This document shows positions 51,235 through 60,663 of a stretch of 64,000 bases of DNA, piece by piece (the stretch's first letter is position 1; each line of letters starts with the position of its first letter). The position numbers and the translations under genes were made by a program. The stretch spans positions 149,957 to 213,956 of the forward strand of contig DIPM01000033.1 in the NCBI GenBank assembly GCA_002427105.1, in the 5' to 3' direction. The DNA is from Marinilabiliaceae bacterium UBA5488 (GTDB taxonomy: Bacteria; Bacteroidota; Bacteroidia; Bacteroidales; Marinilabiliaceae). The notes below the pieces were generated by a model. It had not been told where the DNA came from, made no database searches, and worked only from the letters and a program-made list of their open reading frames with translations.

Positions 51235-53367
51235 ATGTTTGATACTTTTAAAAAGTACTCCATTGCAATCAATAGAATAGTGCTTTTTATAGCAGCTATC
51301 GCTGTTGTTATTTATATTTTCCCGCGTCAGGGAAAATTTCAATACGAATATATAAAAGGCAAACCATGGGCTCATAATACATTGATTGCTCCTTTTGATT
51401 TTCCTATTTACAAAACACAAGCGGAACTAAAAACTGAAAGGGAAAATACCTTGAGCAGTTTTAATCCCTATTTCAACTTTCAAAATGATGTTGACCAAGA
51501 GTATATAGCTCTCTTCGAAAAAGATTATAACGCTTCACGGGCTCGCCTCTATTCAAAGTATAGCTTCTTGTCAGCGCCTCTTCCGGGTAATCCTGAGTAT
51601 GACATATTTTCAGGTCTGAGAAGCCACACGAAAAAACTCCTTGCCGACATTTACAATAAAGGTATTATATCATTGCCCGAAGAGTACCAGGACAAACCTG
51701 CAACATTAGTTTTGACAGTGGTGAAAGACAATTTTGCCGAACGTAATGAACTTGGACAGTATCACAACTATCCAAGTGCTTATCAATATCTGGCCAAAGC
51801 ATTATCAGCCTATATAAGCAATAGAAGCGAGGCAAACCGGGCAACTATAGATCAGTTTATTAACGAATTGCAGCTAAACAAATACCTTGAGGCGAATCTT
51901 GTTTATGATGAGGAGCGAAGCATGCAGGAGAAAGAAAAGATTCTTGCCGATATAAGTCTTACCGGCGGCATAGTCCTTTCCGGGCAGCGCATTATCGACA
52001 CCGGTGAACTTATTAGTGAAGAAAGCGGTAAGATTCTTGACTCCCTGAAAACGGAGTATGAAGGGCGTCTCGGAAAAGGAACTAATCATTATTTCGTCTT
52101 GCTTGGACAAATATTGATGGTAAGCTTCTTCTTTGTTATTATTTATTTCTTTCTGTACTTTTTCAGGAATGATGAATTCAACAATCTTAAGTCTGTTTTC
52201 TTCCTCCTGATGATGGTTGTTACAATGGTTGTGCTGGCCCAGGTGGCCGGCAAATCAGAGGTATTTTCACCTTATATCATACCTTTTGCCATTCTTCCTA
52301 TTATCGTAAGGGTGTTTTTTGACAGCCGGCTTGCATTCTTTTTACACGTCACCACTATTCTATTGTCGGCCTTCTTTGTATCCAACAGTTTCGAATTCGT
52401 GATAATTCAGGTTCCTATCGGGCTTGTAGCTATGTACAGCCTTTACAGGATGGTGCGTCGGTCCCAACTGGTAAGGGCAGCAGTTTTTATTATTGTAAGC
52501 TATTCCTTGCTATACACAGGACTTGCATTGTGGCAGGAGGGTGATATTAGCAAGATTGACTATAATATATTTTTCAAAATTGTAATTAACGGAGGCCTCC
52601 TATTGTTGGTGTATCCTATGATTTATATTTTTGAAAAACTCTTCGGTTTTCTTTCAGATGTTACCCTTGTGGAGCTTTCAGATACTAACCACCCGGTTCT
52701 CAGGCGACTGTCCGAGAAGGCTCCGGGAACTTTTCAACACTCCATTCAGGTAGGAAACCTGGCTCAGGAGGCCGTTTACACCATAGGTGGCAATCCCTTG
52801 CTAGTGCGTACAGGCGCTATGTATCATGATATTGGAAAACTTAGCGCACCGATTTTTTTTACCGAGAATCAGGCTAATGGTATAAACCCTCATGCTGACT
52901 TGCCTTACGAGGAAAGTGCGCAGATTATTATTTCTCACGTCGAGAGTGGAGTAAAACTTGCGCAAAAAGAAAAACTGCCCCGTCAGATAATCGATTTTAT
53001 CGAAACTCATCATGGGACAATGAAAGCCAAGTATTTTTATAACTCATACCTTAATGAGTCGCCTGATGCCGAGGTTGATGTTACGCTATTCAGTTATCCC
53101 GGACCAACTCCTTTCTCGAAAGAAACCGCTGTTTTGATGATGGCCGACTCGGTTGAAGCTGCTTCGCGAAGCCTTAAGAGTTATTCGGACAATGAAATTG
53201 ACCGGCTCGTTGAAAGCATCATCGACGCTCAGATTGGCGACAACCAGTTTATTGAGGCACCGATTACTTTTAAAGAGATAACCCTCGTGAAGGATGTTTT
53301 TAAGCAAAAACTTAAAAACATTTATCACGCTAGGATCGAATATCCTGAACTAAAGAATAAAAAATAA
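51235..53367 (+). CDS. Membrane HD-domain phosphohydrolase (7TM-HD, PgpH type)
   Basis: About 710 residues: one N-terminal helix, a large extracytoplasmic domain (about 50-280), seven transmembrane helices (290-480) and a cytoplasmic HD domain with MYHDIGKL (His531, Asp532) and ETHHGTM. PgpH proteins degrade cyclic di-AMP to pApA; others in the family are sensors of unknown signal. Start MFDTFKKYS is chosen over the Met at 51172 because of the promoter position. It converges with lspA. Confidence 0.88.
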   Translation: MFDTFKKYSIAINRIVLFIAAIAVVIYIFPRQGKFQYEYIKGKPWAHNTLIAPFDFPIYKTQAELKTERENTLSSFNPYFNFQNDVDQEYIALFEKDYNASRARLYSKYSFLSAPLPGNPEYDIFSGLRSHTKKLLADIYNKGIISLPEEYQDKPATLVLTVVKDNFAERNELGQYHNYPSAYQYLAKALSAYISNRSEANRATIDQFINELQLNKYLEANLVYDEERSMQEKEKILADISLTGGIVLSGQRIIDTGELISEESGKILDSLKTEYEGRLGKGTNHYFVLLGQILMVSFFFVIIYFFLYFFRNDEFNNLKSVFFLLMMVVTMVVLAQVAGKSEVFSPYIIPFAILPIIVRVFFDSRLAFFLHVTTILLSAFFVSNSFEFVIIQVPIGLVAMYSLYRMVRRSQLVRAAVFIIVSYSLLYTGLALWQEGDISKIDYNIFFKIVINGGLLLLVYPMIYIFEKLFGFLSDVTLVELSDTNHPVLRRLSEKAPGTFQHSIQVGNLAQEAVYTIGGNPLLVRTGAMYHDIGKLSAPIFFTENQANGINPHADLPYEESAQIIISHVESGVKLAQKEKLPRQIIDFIETHHGTMKAKYFYNSYLNESPDAEVDVTLFSYPGPTPFSKETAVLMMADSVEAASRSLKSYSDNEIDRLVESIIDAQIGDNQFIEAPITFKEITLVKDVFKQKLKNIYHARIEYPELKNKK

Positions 53368-53390
53368 AAGAAAGCTCGTGAAAGAATCAA

Positions 53391-53425
53391 TAAGAAAGCG
53401 GCCTTATTCCTTGGCTGCTTTCTTA
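53391..53425. terminator. Hairpin between the HD gene and lspA
   Basis: TAAGAAAGC/GCTTTCTTA (9 pairs) continued by GCC/GGC after one mismatch, overlapping the lspA stop. There is little T run, so a terminator role for the converging genes is tentative. Confidence 0.45.
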
Positions 53426-54027
53426 TACTCCTCAGGGAAAAACCTTTTCTGAAAGATCAGGATTAATATAATCCCTACAGAAATTGACGCATCTGCAATA
53501 TTAAAAACAGGACGGAAAAATATAAACCTGTTGCCCCCTACCCACGGAAACCAATCGGGATAGTATCCATCGATGATGGGAAAGTAAAACATATCAACCA
53601 CCTTGCCATGTAAAAACGGTGCATATCCTCCTCCTTCGGGCAGGAAGCTCGCAACGCGACCATAGCTTGCATCGAATAACATTCCATAGAAAGCGCTATC
53701 TATAATATTACCAATAGCGCCTGCCATAACCATGCTAACGCAGACTATCAAACCCATAGGAGCGCCTTTCTTACAAATGGAATACAGATACCAGCCAATA
53801 CCGCCTACCGCCAAAATACGGAACACACTCAGGAATAGCTTACCATACTTACCATCAAGCTCCATTCCGAATGCCATTCCATTATTTTCGACAAAATGAA
53901 TAATGAACCAGTCAAAAACCCTGTATTCCTGACCCAACATCATATTAGTCTTAATCCAAATTTTCAGAGCCTGATCAATCAGCAGGATGATAAAGACTAT
54001 CAACAACGACTTTTGAAACTTACTCAT
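53404..54027 (-). CDS. lspA: Lipoprotein signal peptidase
   Basis: A 207-residue aspartic peptidase with four transmembrane helices. The catalytic Asp110 (GAIGNIIDSAFYG) and Asp179 (FNIADASISVG) are present. It removes signal peptides from lipoproteins after lipidation. The sequence is longer than in E. coli (164) owing to a loop between residues 115 and 175, common in Bacteroidetes. It is the last gene of the ileS-dksA-like-lspA run. Confidence 0.95.
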   Translation of the reverse strand: MSKFQKSLLIVFIILLIDQALKIWIKTNMMLGQEYRVFDWFIIHFVENNGMAFGMELDGKYGKLFLSVFRILAVGGIGWYLYSICKKGAPMGLIVCVSMVMAGAIGNIIDSAFYGMLFDASYGRVASFLPEGGGYAPFLHGKVVDMFYFPIIDGYYPDWFPWVGGNRFIFFRPVFNIADASISVGIILILIFQKRFFPEEYKKAAKE

Positions 54028-54122
54028 TATTCAATTTCTTAAAAAAAAAGGTGATAATGCTACCACAAATGATATATTATCACCTGAATATCAAACTATT
54101 AGAAAAATAAAACATACAAGTC

Positions 54123-54500
54123 TCACTTCTGATTCCTTTTGGCATCAATACTTAAAGTGGCGTGCGGAACTGCCCGAAGCCGCTCTTTAGGTATCAACTT
54201 ACCGGTCTCACGACAAACTCCGTATGTTTTATTCTCTATACGGATTAGAGCTCCCTGCAAATGCTGGATAAACTTCTGTTGCCGTTGAGCAAGCTTTCCG
54301 GCCTCCTCTTTTGACAACACTGCAGCACCCTCTTCCAATACTTTAAAAGTGGGTGAAGTGTCCTGGGTATCATTACCATCCTCAAGAGTAATGGTGTTTT
54401 TCAGCAGTTCATAATCTTTCCTGGCCTTTTCAAGCTTGGCAATAATAATTTCTTTGAACTCCTGAAGCTCCTCTTCCGAATACCTCGTTTTTTCGCTCAT
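54123..54500 (-). CDS. DksA/TraR-family protein
   Basis: A 125-residue coiled-coil protein with the C-terminal YGVCRETGKLIPKERLRAVP of Bacteroidetes DksA-like proteins. Only one of the four zinc-finger cysteines remains, as is typical there. It may bind RNA polymerase in the secondary channel. It sits between ileS and lspA. Confidence 0.88.
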   Translation of the reverse strand: MSEKTRYSEEELQEFKEIIIAKLEKARKDYELLKNTITLEDGNDTQDTSPTFKVLEEGAAVLSKEEAGKLAQRQQKFIQHLQGALIRIENKTYGVCRETGKLIPKERLRAVPHATLSIDAKRNQK

Positions 54501-54527
54501 ATCGTTAATAATTAGGGGTCAGTAACA

Positions 54528-57500
54528 TTATAATTTCCTAACTGCAATAACTGTTTCTAAATCGGATTCTAGTTCTACGCTAACAGCAGCTGAATCGTTA
54601 CATTCATCTACCAGCCTTATTTTAGGCGCCAAAGTCTGGCTGCCTATATATCCTTTATACTTTTCAACGGCACTATTTATGGCTTCGTGCTTTTTGATAA
54701 AAAGCTCTATCTTATCGGTTACATCAAAACCGCTGTCTTTACGGATATTCTGAATGCGGTTAACCAACTCACGGGCAATACCTTCCTCGCGCAAATCATC
54801 TGTAATAGTAATGTCAAGTGCAACGGTGATTTTACCTTCATTTGCAACCAGCCAACCCGGAATATCTTCATTTATAATCTCAACATCCTCGGGAAGCAGG
54901 CTGATAGACGTCCCGCTAACATCAATATCAAATTTGCCCTGCTGTTCAAACCGGGTGATTTCATCAGACGACATAGCTCCTACAACAGCGGCTATGCCTT
55001 TCATCAATTTGCCATATTTCGGCCCCAGAGTCTTGAAGTTTGGCCTGATAGTCTTTACCAAAACCTCACTATTTCCGGTGATATATTCCAGATTTTTTAC
55101 ATTAACCTCACTCAAAATCAGGTCTTTTACGGCATCCAGCTGCTTCCTGAAATTATCATCGATAACCGGAACCATAATCCTCTGCAAGGGCTGTCTTACT
55201 TTTATGCTTACCTTTCGGCGTAAGGCCAGTACCATCGATGATATTTGCTGTGCATAGGCCATACGCTCTTCAAGGGCGCTGTCAATTAGGGCAAGGTCAT
55301 ACCCGGGCATCGAGGCAAGATGTACCGATTTGCCATCCATATTCAAATCACCGTATAGCTTATCCATATAGAAAGGAGCTATCGGGGCAGATAATAAAGC
55401 AACCGTTTTCAAGCAGCTATACAAGGTCTGGTAAGCTGCAAGCTTATCTTTATCGAATTCTCCACCCCAAAAGCGTTTGCGGTTAAGACGCACATACCAA
55501 TTACTCAGATTCTCGGTAACAAACTCTTGTATGGCTCTTCCTGCCCGTGTTGGTTCATAATTATCGTAGGCCGAAACAACCTCCTTTATCAGGCTGTTAA
55601 GCAGTGAAATTACCCATCTGTCGATTTCCGGACGTTCATTTACCGGAACTTCCTTTTCGTGGGCATTGAAACCATCAACATTAGCATATAAGGCGAAGAA
55701 TGAATAGCTGTTGTAAAGTGTGCCGAAGAACTTACGTTTCACCTCATCAACACCTGAGACGTCAAACTTCAGGTTATCCCATGGCTGAGAGTTGGTCATC
55801 ATATACCAACGCAATGGATCTGAACCATACTCCTCAATCACAATAAAGGGATCAACAGCATTTCCCAGGCGCTTCGACATCTTGTTGCCGTTTTTATCAA
55901 GCACCAGACCATTTGATATAATATTTTTAAAGGCTATTGAATCAAAAAGAAGGCTTGCCAATGCATGCAAGGTGAAAAACCAGCCTCTGGTCTGATCAAC
56001 CCCTTCTGCTACAAAATCAGCGGGGAAAGGCAGATTATCCTTATTCTCAAAAGGATAGTGCATCTGGGCATAAGGCATTGCTCCTGAATCAAACCATACA
56101 TCAATAAGATCAGATTCACGATACATGGGTCGCCCGTCATCACTTACAAGTATTATATCATCCACATAGGGTCTATGCAAATCTATTTTATCGTAATTGC
56201 CGCTACTATAATCACCGGCAACAAATCCTTCATAAGGATTCTTATCCATTACTCCTGCCTTAACCGCCTTCTCAATTTCTCTCATCAGCTCTTCAACCGA
56301 GCCTATGCACAGTTCAACAGAACTATCCTCGGTACGCCATATAGGCAGGGGCGTTCCCCAGTAACGAGAACGGCTGAGATTCCAGTCAACCAGATTTTCA
56401 AGCCACTTTCCAAAACGACCACTACCGGTGCTTGCCGGTTTCCAATTAATGGTATCGTTAAGTTCTATCATACGATCGCGAAGGGCGGTGGTCTTAATAA
56501 ACCAGCTGTCTAAAGGATAATATAAGACCGGCTTGTCGGTACGCCAGCAGTGAGGATAATTGTGAACATGCTTCTCCACCCTGAATGCTTTATTCTCCTT
56601 TTTCAGCATTACAGCCAGGTCAACATCAAGTGTAGAATCTTCTTCGCTTAGAGAGTCGTCGTAGGCGTTCTTAACGAAGCGCCCGGCATATTCGCTGTAG
56701 GCTTCAAGATTGACAAAACGGCTTACAAAGTCTTTATCCAAATCCTCGATATTGAAGAACTTACCATTGCGGTCAACCATAGGCTGACGTTTCCCGTCTT
56801 TGTCTATCAATATCAGTGGTGCAATACCCGTTTGGCGAGCAACCCTGTCATCGTCGGCACCAAAAGTGGGCGCTATATGAACTATGCCCGTACCATCTGA
56901 GGTTGTAACATAATCGCCAACTATTACCCTGAAAGCATCCCCATCGGGACTAATCCATGGAATAAGCTGTTCGTATCTCAGTCCTGCAAGCTTCGAGCCG
57001 CTCACTTCATCCAAAACCTTATAAGGTACATGCTTATCGCCTTGTTTATATTCATCAAAGTCCAATGCTGCGCCCTTCTCACTGAAATAAGCTCCCAATA
57101 AGTCCTTTGCAAGGATAACAGTGATTGGCTCTCCGGTATAAGGATTAAAAGTCCTGACTCTAACATAATTTATCCCTGAACCAACTGCAAGAGCAGTGTT
57201 TGAAGGCAAGGTCCATGGTGTTGTTGTCCATGCCAGAATATAAAGCTCTGTGTCAATGCCTTTAAAAAGAAATTCTGAATCGCTGTTTCTGATAACTTTA
57301 AACTGAGCCGTACAGGTAGTATCCTTAACATCGCGGTAGCAACCGGGCTGATTAAGCTCATGAGTGCTTAAGCCCGTGCCGGCAGCCGGTGAGTATGGTT
57401 GTATTGTATAGCCTTTATATAGCAAACCCTTCTTATACAGCTCCTTAAGCATCCACCAAAGGGTCTCGATATAACGATTATCATAAGTAATATAAGGATT

Positions 57501-57944
57501 GTCCATATCGACCCAGTAACCCATTTTACGGGTCAAATCCTCCCACATATCGGTATATTTCATCACATCATTGCGACATGCCTTGTTATAATCGGCAACC
57601 GATATGCTCTTTCCTATATCATCCTTAGTAATACCTAAACTCTTCTCTACACCAAGCTCAACAGGCAAACCGTGAGTGTCCCACCCTGCTTTGCGATGAA
57701 CCAAAAAACCCTGCTGAGTCTTAAAACGACAGATAACGTCCTTAACCGTGCGAGCCATAACGTGGTGAATGCCGGGCATACCATTGGCCGAAGGAGGTCC
57801 CTCGTAGAAAACAAAAGATGGATGACCCTCGCGCTCCTTTAAGCTCTGCTGAAAGGTAGCTTCATCTTCCCACAGCTTCAACACTTCTTTGTTTATCTCA
57901 GACAGATCAAGTCTCTTATATTCAGGAAATTTTTTACTCATCAC
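54528..57944 (-). CDS. ileS: Isoleucyl-tRNA synthetase, long (type 2) form
   Basis: A 1138-residue class I synthetase. The HIGH-equivalent lies in GMPGIHHVMA (about residue 56), the editing CP1 domain spans about 200-400, and NKMSKRLGN is the KMSKS motif near 690. Length and layout match the eukaryote-like type 2 enzyme, usually less sensitive to mupirocin than the E. coli type. A consensus promoter (57983-58014) precedes it, and it leads the ileS-dksA-lspA operon. Confidence 0.96.
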   Translation of the reverse strand: MMSKKFPEYKRLDLSEINKEVLKLWEDEATFQQSLKEREGHPSFVFYEGPPSANGMPGIHHVMARTVKDVICRFKTQQGFLVHRKAGWDTHGLPVELGVEKSLGITKDDIGKSISVADYNKACRNDVMKYTDMWEDLTRKMGYWVDMDNPYITYDNRYIETLWWMLKELYKKGLLYKGYTIQPYSPAAGTGLSTHELNQPGCYRDVKDTTCTAQFKVIRNSDSEFLFKGIDTELYILAWTTTPWTLPSNTALAVGSGINYVRVRTFNPYTGEPITVILAKDLLGAYFSEKGAALDFDEYKQGDKHVPYKVLDEVSGSKLAGLRYEQLIPWISPDGDAFRVIVGDYVTTSDGTGIVHIAPTFGADDDRVARQTGIAPLILIDKDGKRQPMVDRNGKFFNIEDLDKDFVSRFVNLEAYSEYAGRFVKNAYDDSLSEEDSTLDVDLAVMLKKENKAFRVEKHVHNYPHCWRTDKPVLYYPLDSWFIKTTALRDRMIELNDTINWKPASTGSGRFGKWLENLVDWNLSRSRYWGTPLPIWRTEDSSVELCIGSVEELMREIEKAVKAGVMDKNPYEGFVAGDYSSGNYDKIDLHRPYVDDIILVSDDGRPMYRESDLIDVWFDSGAMPYAQMHYPFENKDNLPFPADFVAEGVDQTRGWFFTLHALASLLFDSIAFKNIISNGLVLDKNGNKMSKRLGNAVDPFIVIEEYGSDPLRWYMMTNSQPWDNLKFDVSGVDEVKRKFFGTLYNSYSFFALYANVDGFNAHEKEVPVNERPEIDRWVISLLNSLIKEVVSAYDNYEPTRAGRAIQEFVTENLSNWYVRLNRKRFWGGEFDKDKLAAYQTLYSCLKTVALLSAPIAPFYMDKLYGDLNMDGKSVHLASMPGYDLALIDSALEERMAYAQQISSMVLALRRKVSIKVRQPLQRIMVPVIDDNFRKQLDAVKDLILSEVNVKNLEYITGNSEVLVKTIRPNFKTLGPKYGKLMKGIAAVVGAMSSDEITRFEQQGKFDIDVSGTSISLLPEDVEIINEDIPGWLVANEGKITVALDITITDDLREEGIARELVNRIQNIRKDSGFDVTDKIELFIKKHEAINSAVEKYKGYIGSQTLAPKIRLVDECNDSAAVSVELESDLETVIAVRKL

Positions 57945-57982
57945 AATTGAACCTTTTTATGTACCCCTTTTAAAAAAACGTA

Positions 57983-58014
57983 CAAATATAGAGTTTGGCA
58001 AGTGGAAAAACAAG
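57983..58014 (-). promoter_or_regulatory. Promoter of ileS
   Basis: The minus strand has CTTG (58014-58011), 20 bases, TATATTTG (57990-57983). Predicted start is near 57976, a leader of about 32 bases, with no room for a T-box. Confidence 0.7.
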
Positions 58015-58159
58015 GAGAATAGTCGTTTTGTAGTGATGCCAGGCGGCAAAAGGCGCTATTACTTAACAGTTACGATATCCTGGTATATAACAATAAACTA
58101 AGAAAAATTGAGTTTCTAAATTGCCGGCCTTACAAAAGGCGGATAGCAAAACTTTTGTT

Positions 58160-58167
58160 TAGATTTG
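58160..58167 (+). promoter_or_regulatory. Probable -7 element of the TonB receptor gene
   Basis: TAGATTTG at 58160-58167 predicts a start near 58174 and supports the ATG at 58215. The -33 region is weak. The remainder of 58015-58159 shows nothing else of note. Confidence 0.4.
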
Positions 58168-58214
58168 TGCTCCAAATAACGGCTTGCGCTGCAAGCTGCA
58201 CTCAGTATATATTT

Positions 58215-60656
58215 ATGAGAATATTCGCGCTTGCTGCCCTGTTTACATTGGTTGTTTTACAAAGCCTTACAACTACTGCCTCTGCTATCTTACAGCAGAA
58301 GTCAGGAATAGTTGTTTACGGCAGTGTCAGCGACAGCAAGGGCAATCCCGTTGTTAATGCTCATATTGTCTCGGAAGGCAATAAGCTATTTGGCCTGAGT
58401 GACGCGGAAGGGAAATTTGCTTTTCCTCTCACAAGCTCCTTTCCCATAAGCTTTGAGCTTAGTGCCCTGGGTTTTGTAAGTGCTAAAGTTGTAATTGACG
58501 AGAATAGTGATTATCCCTTAGAAATTGTTCTTCAGGAAGGTAAATATCAGCTTCGGCAAGTCGAGGTAATAGCACAGCAATACGATAACATCCATAGTCA
58601 GCAAATAGATGCGATACATGTAAGAGCTCTTCCATCAGCCTCGGGCTATTCAATCGAAGGCCTCGTAAGGTCGCAGATGGGAGTGGCATCAGGCAATGAG
58701 CTAAGCAGCCAGTATCGTGTCAGAGGAGGAAATTTTGATGAAAACCTTGTCGTTGTCAACGGGCAGGAGGTGTATCGCCCCTTTCTGCTTCACTCAGGGC
58801 AACAGGAAGGGCTGAGCTTTGTAAATCCGGATCTGGTAGAGTCGGTGGAGTTCTCAGCCGGTGGGTTCAGTGCCTCCTATGAAGATAAGATGAGCTCTGT
58901 CCTTGATATAACTTACAAAAAGCCCGAGTCTTTTGCCGGAAGCTTTTCGGCGGGTGTATTGGGTGCCAATGCTCACCTTGAGGGTAGTTCCCCGGGCAAT
59001 AAGTTGACGTGGATAAGCGGAGCACGTTATAAAACAAATCGCTATCTGTTGGGCACTCTGGATGAAAAAGGTTATTATCATCCCGACTTTACTGATGTTC
59101 AGGCTTATCTTACTTATCAGTTATCTCCTTCTATATCCTATGGGTTTCTTGGATATTACTCTCTGAACAGGTATCAATTTGAGCCGCAAACAAGAGAAAC
59201 AACCTTTGGCACTATCCCGGAGGTCAAGCGCTTGAAAGTATATTTCGGCGGACGAGAAGATGACAGCTTCGAGACCGGATACGCTGCCTTTTCTACCGAA
59301 TACAAAGTAAATCCCCGCCTGATATATAGACTTACGCTTACAGGATTTAGGACATTTGAAGAAGAAAGCTACGACATACTGGGGGAATATTGGATGCAGG
59401 AAGTAGAAGACCCTTTTGGCAACTCTGACGATGGGACACAGATTGCCGTGGGAAGTTATCTGCAACATGCGAGAAATGAACTCTTCGGCATCGTTAATTC
59501 TGCAAATCTGGAAGGAAGTCATTTGGGAGAACAAAGCAAAACTTCCTGGGGAATGAAATATCGCCATGAGGAATTTCGCGACAAGGTCAATGAATGGGAG
59601 CTTATTGACTCGGCCGACTACTCTATTCCCTACCATGGTGATAAGATTATCCTGGCTCACGCCAAAAACAGCAATCACGACCTTGTTAATCATAGGGTAT
59701 CTGGATACTTTAAAAACAATTCCTCATGGTTTCTGCCCTACGGCCGACTTACAATAGATGCCGGCATCAGAGCCGGCTACTTCTCGTTTAACAGGGAAAC
59801 TACCATAAGTCCCAGACTCCTTATAAGCTATTTGCCGGAAGGCAAAAATAGTCGTTACAGACTCTCAGGAGGATTTTATTATCAAGCGCCATTTTTTAAG
59901 GAGATGCGAATGCCCGACGGCTCAATAAATAAGGATATAGAATCCCAACGCTCCATACATCTTGTTGCCGGCTATGATTATTATTTCGACATATTGAGCA
60001 GACCGTTTAAGTTTACCACCGAACTGTATTACAAGGATATGGATAAGCTTATACCCTATCAGATAGATAACGTCAGAATTGTTTATTCAGGGAAGAACGA
60101 GGCCGAAGGCTATGCCACGGGGATAGACTTCAAAATAAATGGGGAACTTGTGCCCGGTGAAGAATCATGGGCTACTCTTTCACTGATGAAAAGCGAGGAA
60201 AACCTCTTGAACGACAAGTGGAATGACCCCGGCAGAGAAGGAGAACCCAGATACATTCCGCGGCCCTCCGACCAGAGGATTAACTTCTCTATGTTTTTGC
60301 AGGATCATCTGCCCAATAATCCTGATTTTAAGGCTCACCTCAGTTTCTATTACGGTTCGGGACTTCCATTTGGGCCGCCGCGCTCAGAGAGATATAAGGC
60401 CGTCAACCGAATGCCATCTTACCGAAGAGTGGACATTGGATTTTCCTACGACCTGCTTCGTCACAAATCACGGCTAGCGCAAAAAAGCTCCAATTATCTG
60501 GATAATTTATGGTTGGGTATTGAGATTTTCAACCTTCCAAATATTAATAACACCATATCATACTACTGGGTGACCGACATTTACAGCAGACAATACGCGG
60601 TACCCAACTATCTCACCTCACGAAGAATAAATCTGAAAATTACTGCAAGGTTTTGA
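58215..60656 (+). CDS. TonB-dependent outer-membrane receptor
   Basis: An 813-residue receptor with a signal peptide (MRIFALAALFTLVVLQSLT), a carboxypeptidase-regulatory-like domain (about residues 32-115), a plug (LSSQYRVRGGNFDENLVVVNG, near 175-195) and a long barrel ending in KITARF. It should import an iron complex or another large nutrient. No SusD partner follows, so it is of the non-glycan type; the PepSY protein downstream on the other strand suggests iron or redox metabolism. Confidence 0.9.
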   Translation: MRIFALAALFTLVVLQSLTTTASAILQQKSGIVVYGSVSDSKGNPVVNAHIVSEGNKLFGLSDAEGKFAFPLTSSFPISFELSALGFVSAKVVIDENSDYPLEIVLQEGKYQLRQVEVIAQQYDNIHSQQIDAIHVRALPSASGYSIEGLVRSQMGVASGNELSSQYRVRGGNFDENLVVVNGQEVYRPFLLHSGQQEGLSFVNPDLVESVEFSAGGFSASYEDKMSSVLDITYKKPESFAGSFSAGVLGANAHLEGSSPGNKLTWISGARYKTNRYLLGTLDEKGYYHPDFTDVQAYLTYQLSPSISYGFLGYYSLNRYQFEPQTRETTFGTIPEVKRLKVYFGGREDDSFETGYAAFSTEYKVNPRLIYRLTLTGFRTFEEESYDILGEYWMQEVEDPFGNSDDGTQIAVGSYLQHARNELFGIVNSANLEGSHLGEQSKTSWGMKYRHEEFRDKVNEWELIDSADYSIPYHGDKIILAHAKNSNHDLVNHRVSGYFKNNSSWFLPYGRLTIDAGIRAGYFSFNRETTISPRLLISYLPEGKNSRYRLSGGFYYQAPFFKEMRMPDGSINKDIESQRSIHLVAGYDYYFDILSRPFKFTTELYYKDMDKLIPYQIDNVRIVYSGKNEAEGYATGIDFKINGELVPGEESWATLSLMKSEENLLNDKWNDPGREGEPRYIPRPSDQRINFSMFLQDHLPNNPDFKAHLSFYYGSGLPFGPPRSERYKAVNRMPSYRRVDIGFSYDLLRHKSRLAQKSSNYLDNLWLGIEIFNLPNINNTISYYWVTDIYSRQYAVPNYLTSRRINLKITARF

Positions 60657-60663
60657 ATACTCC

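Noticed and set aside
57945..58154. T-box or other riboswitch upstream of ileS
   Set aside because: The predicted leader is only about 32 bases, too short for a T-box.
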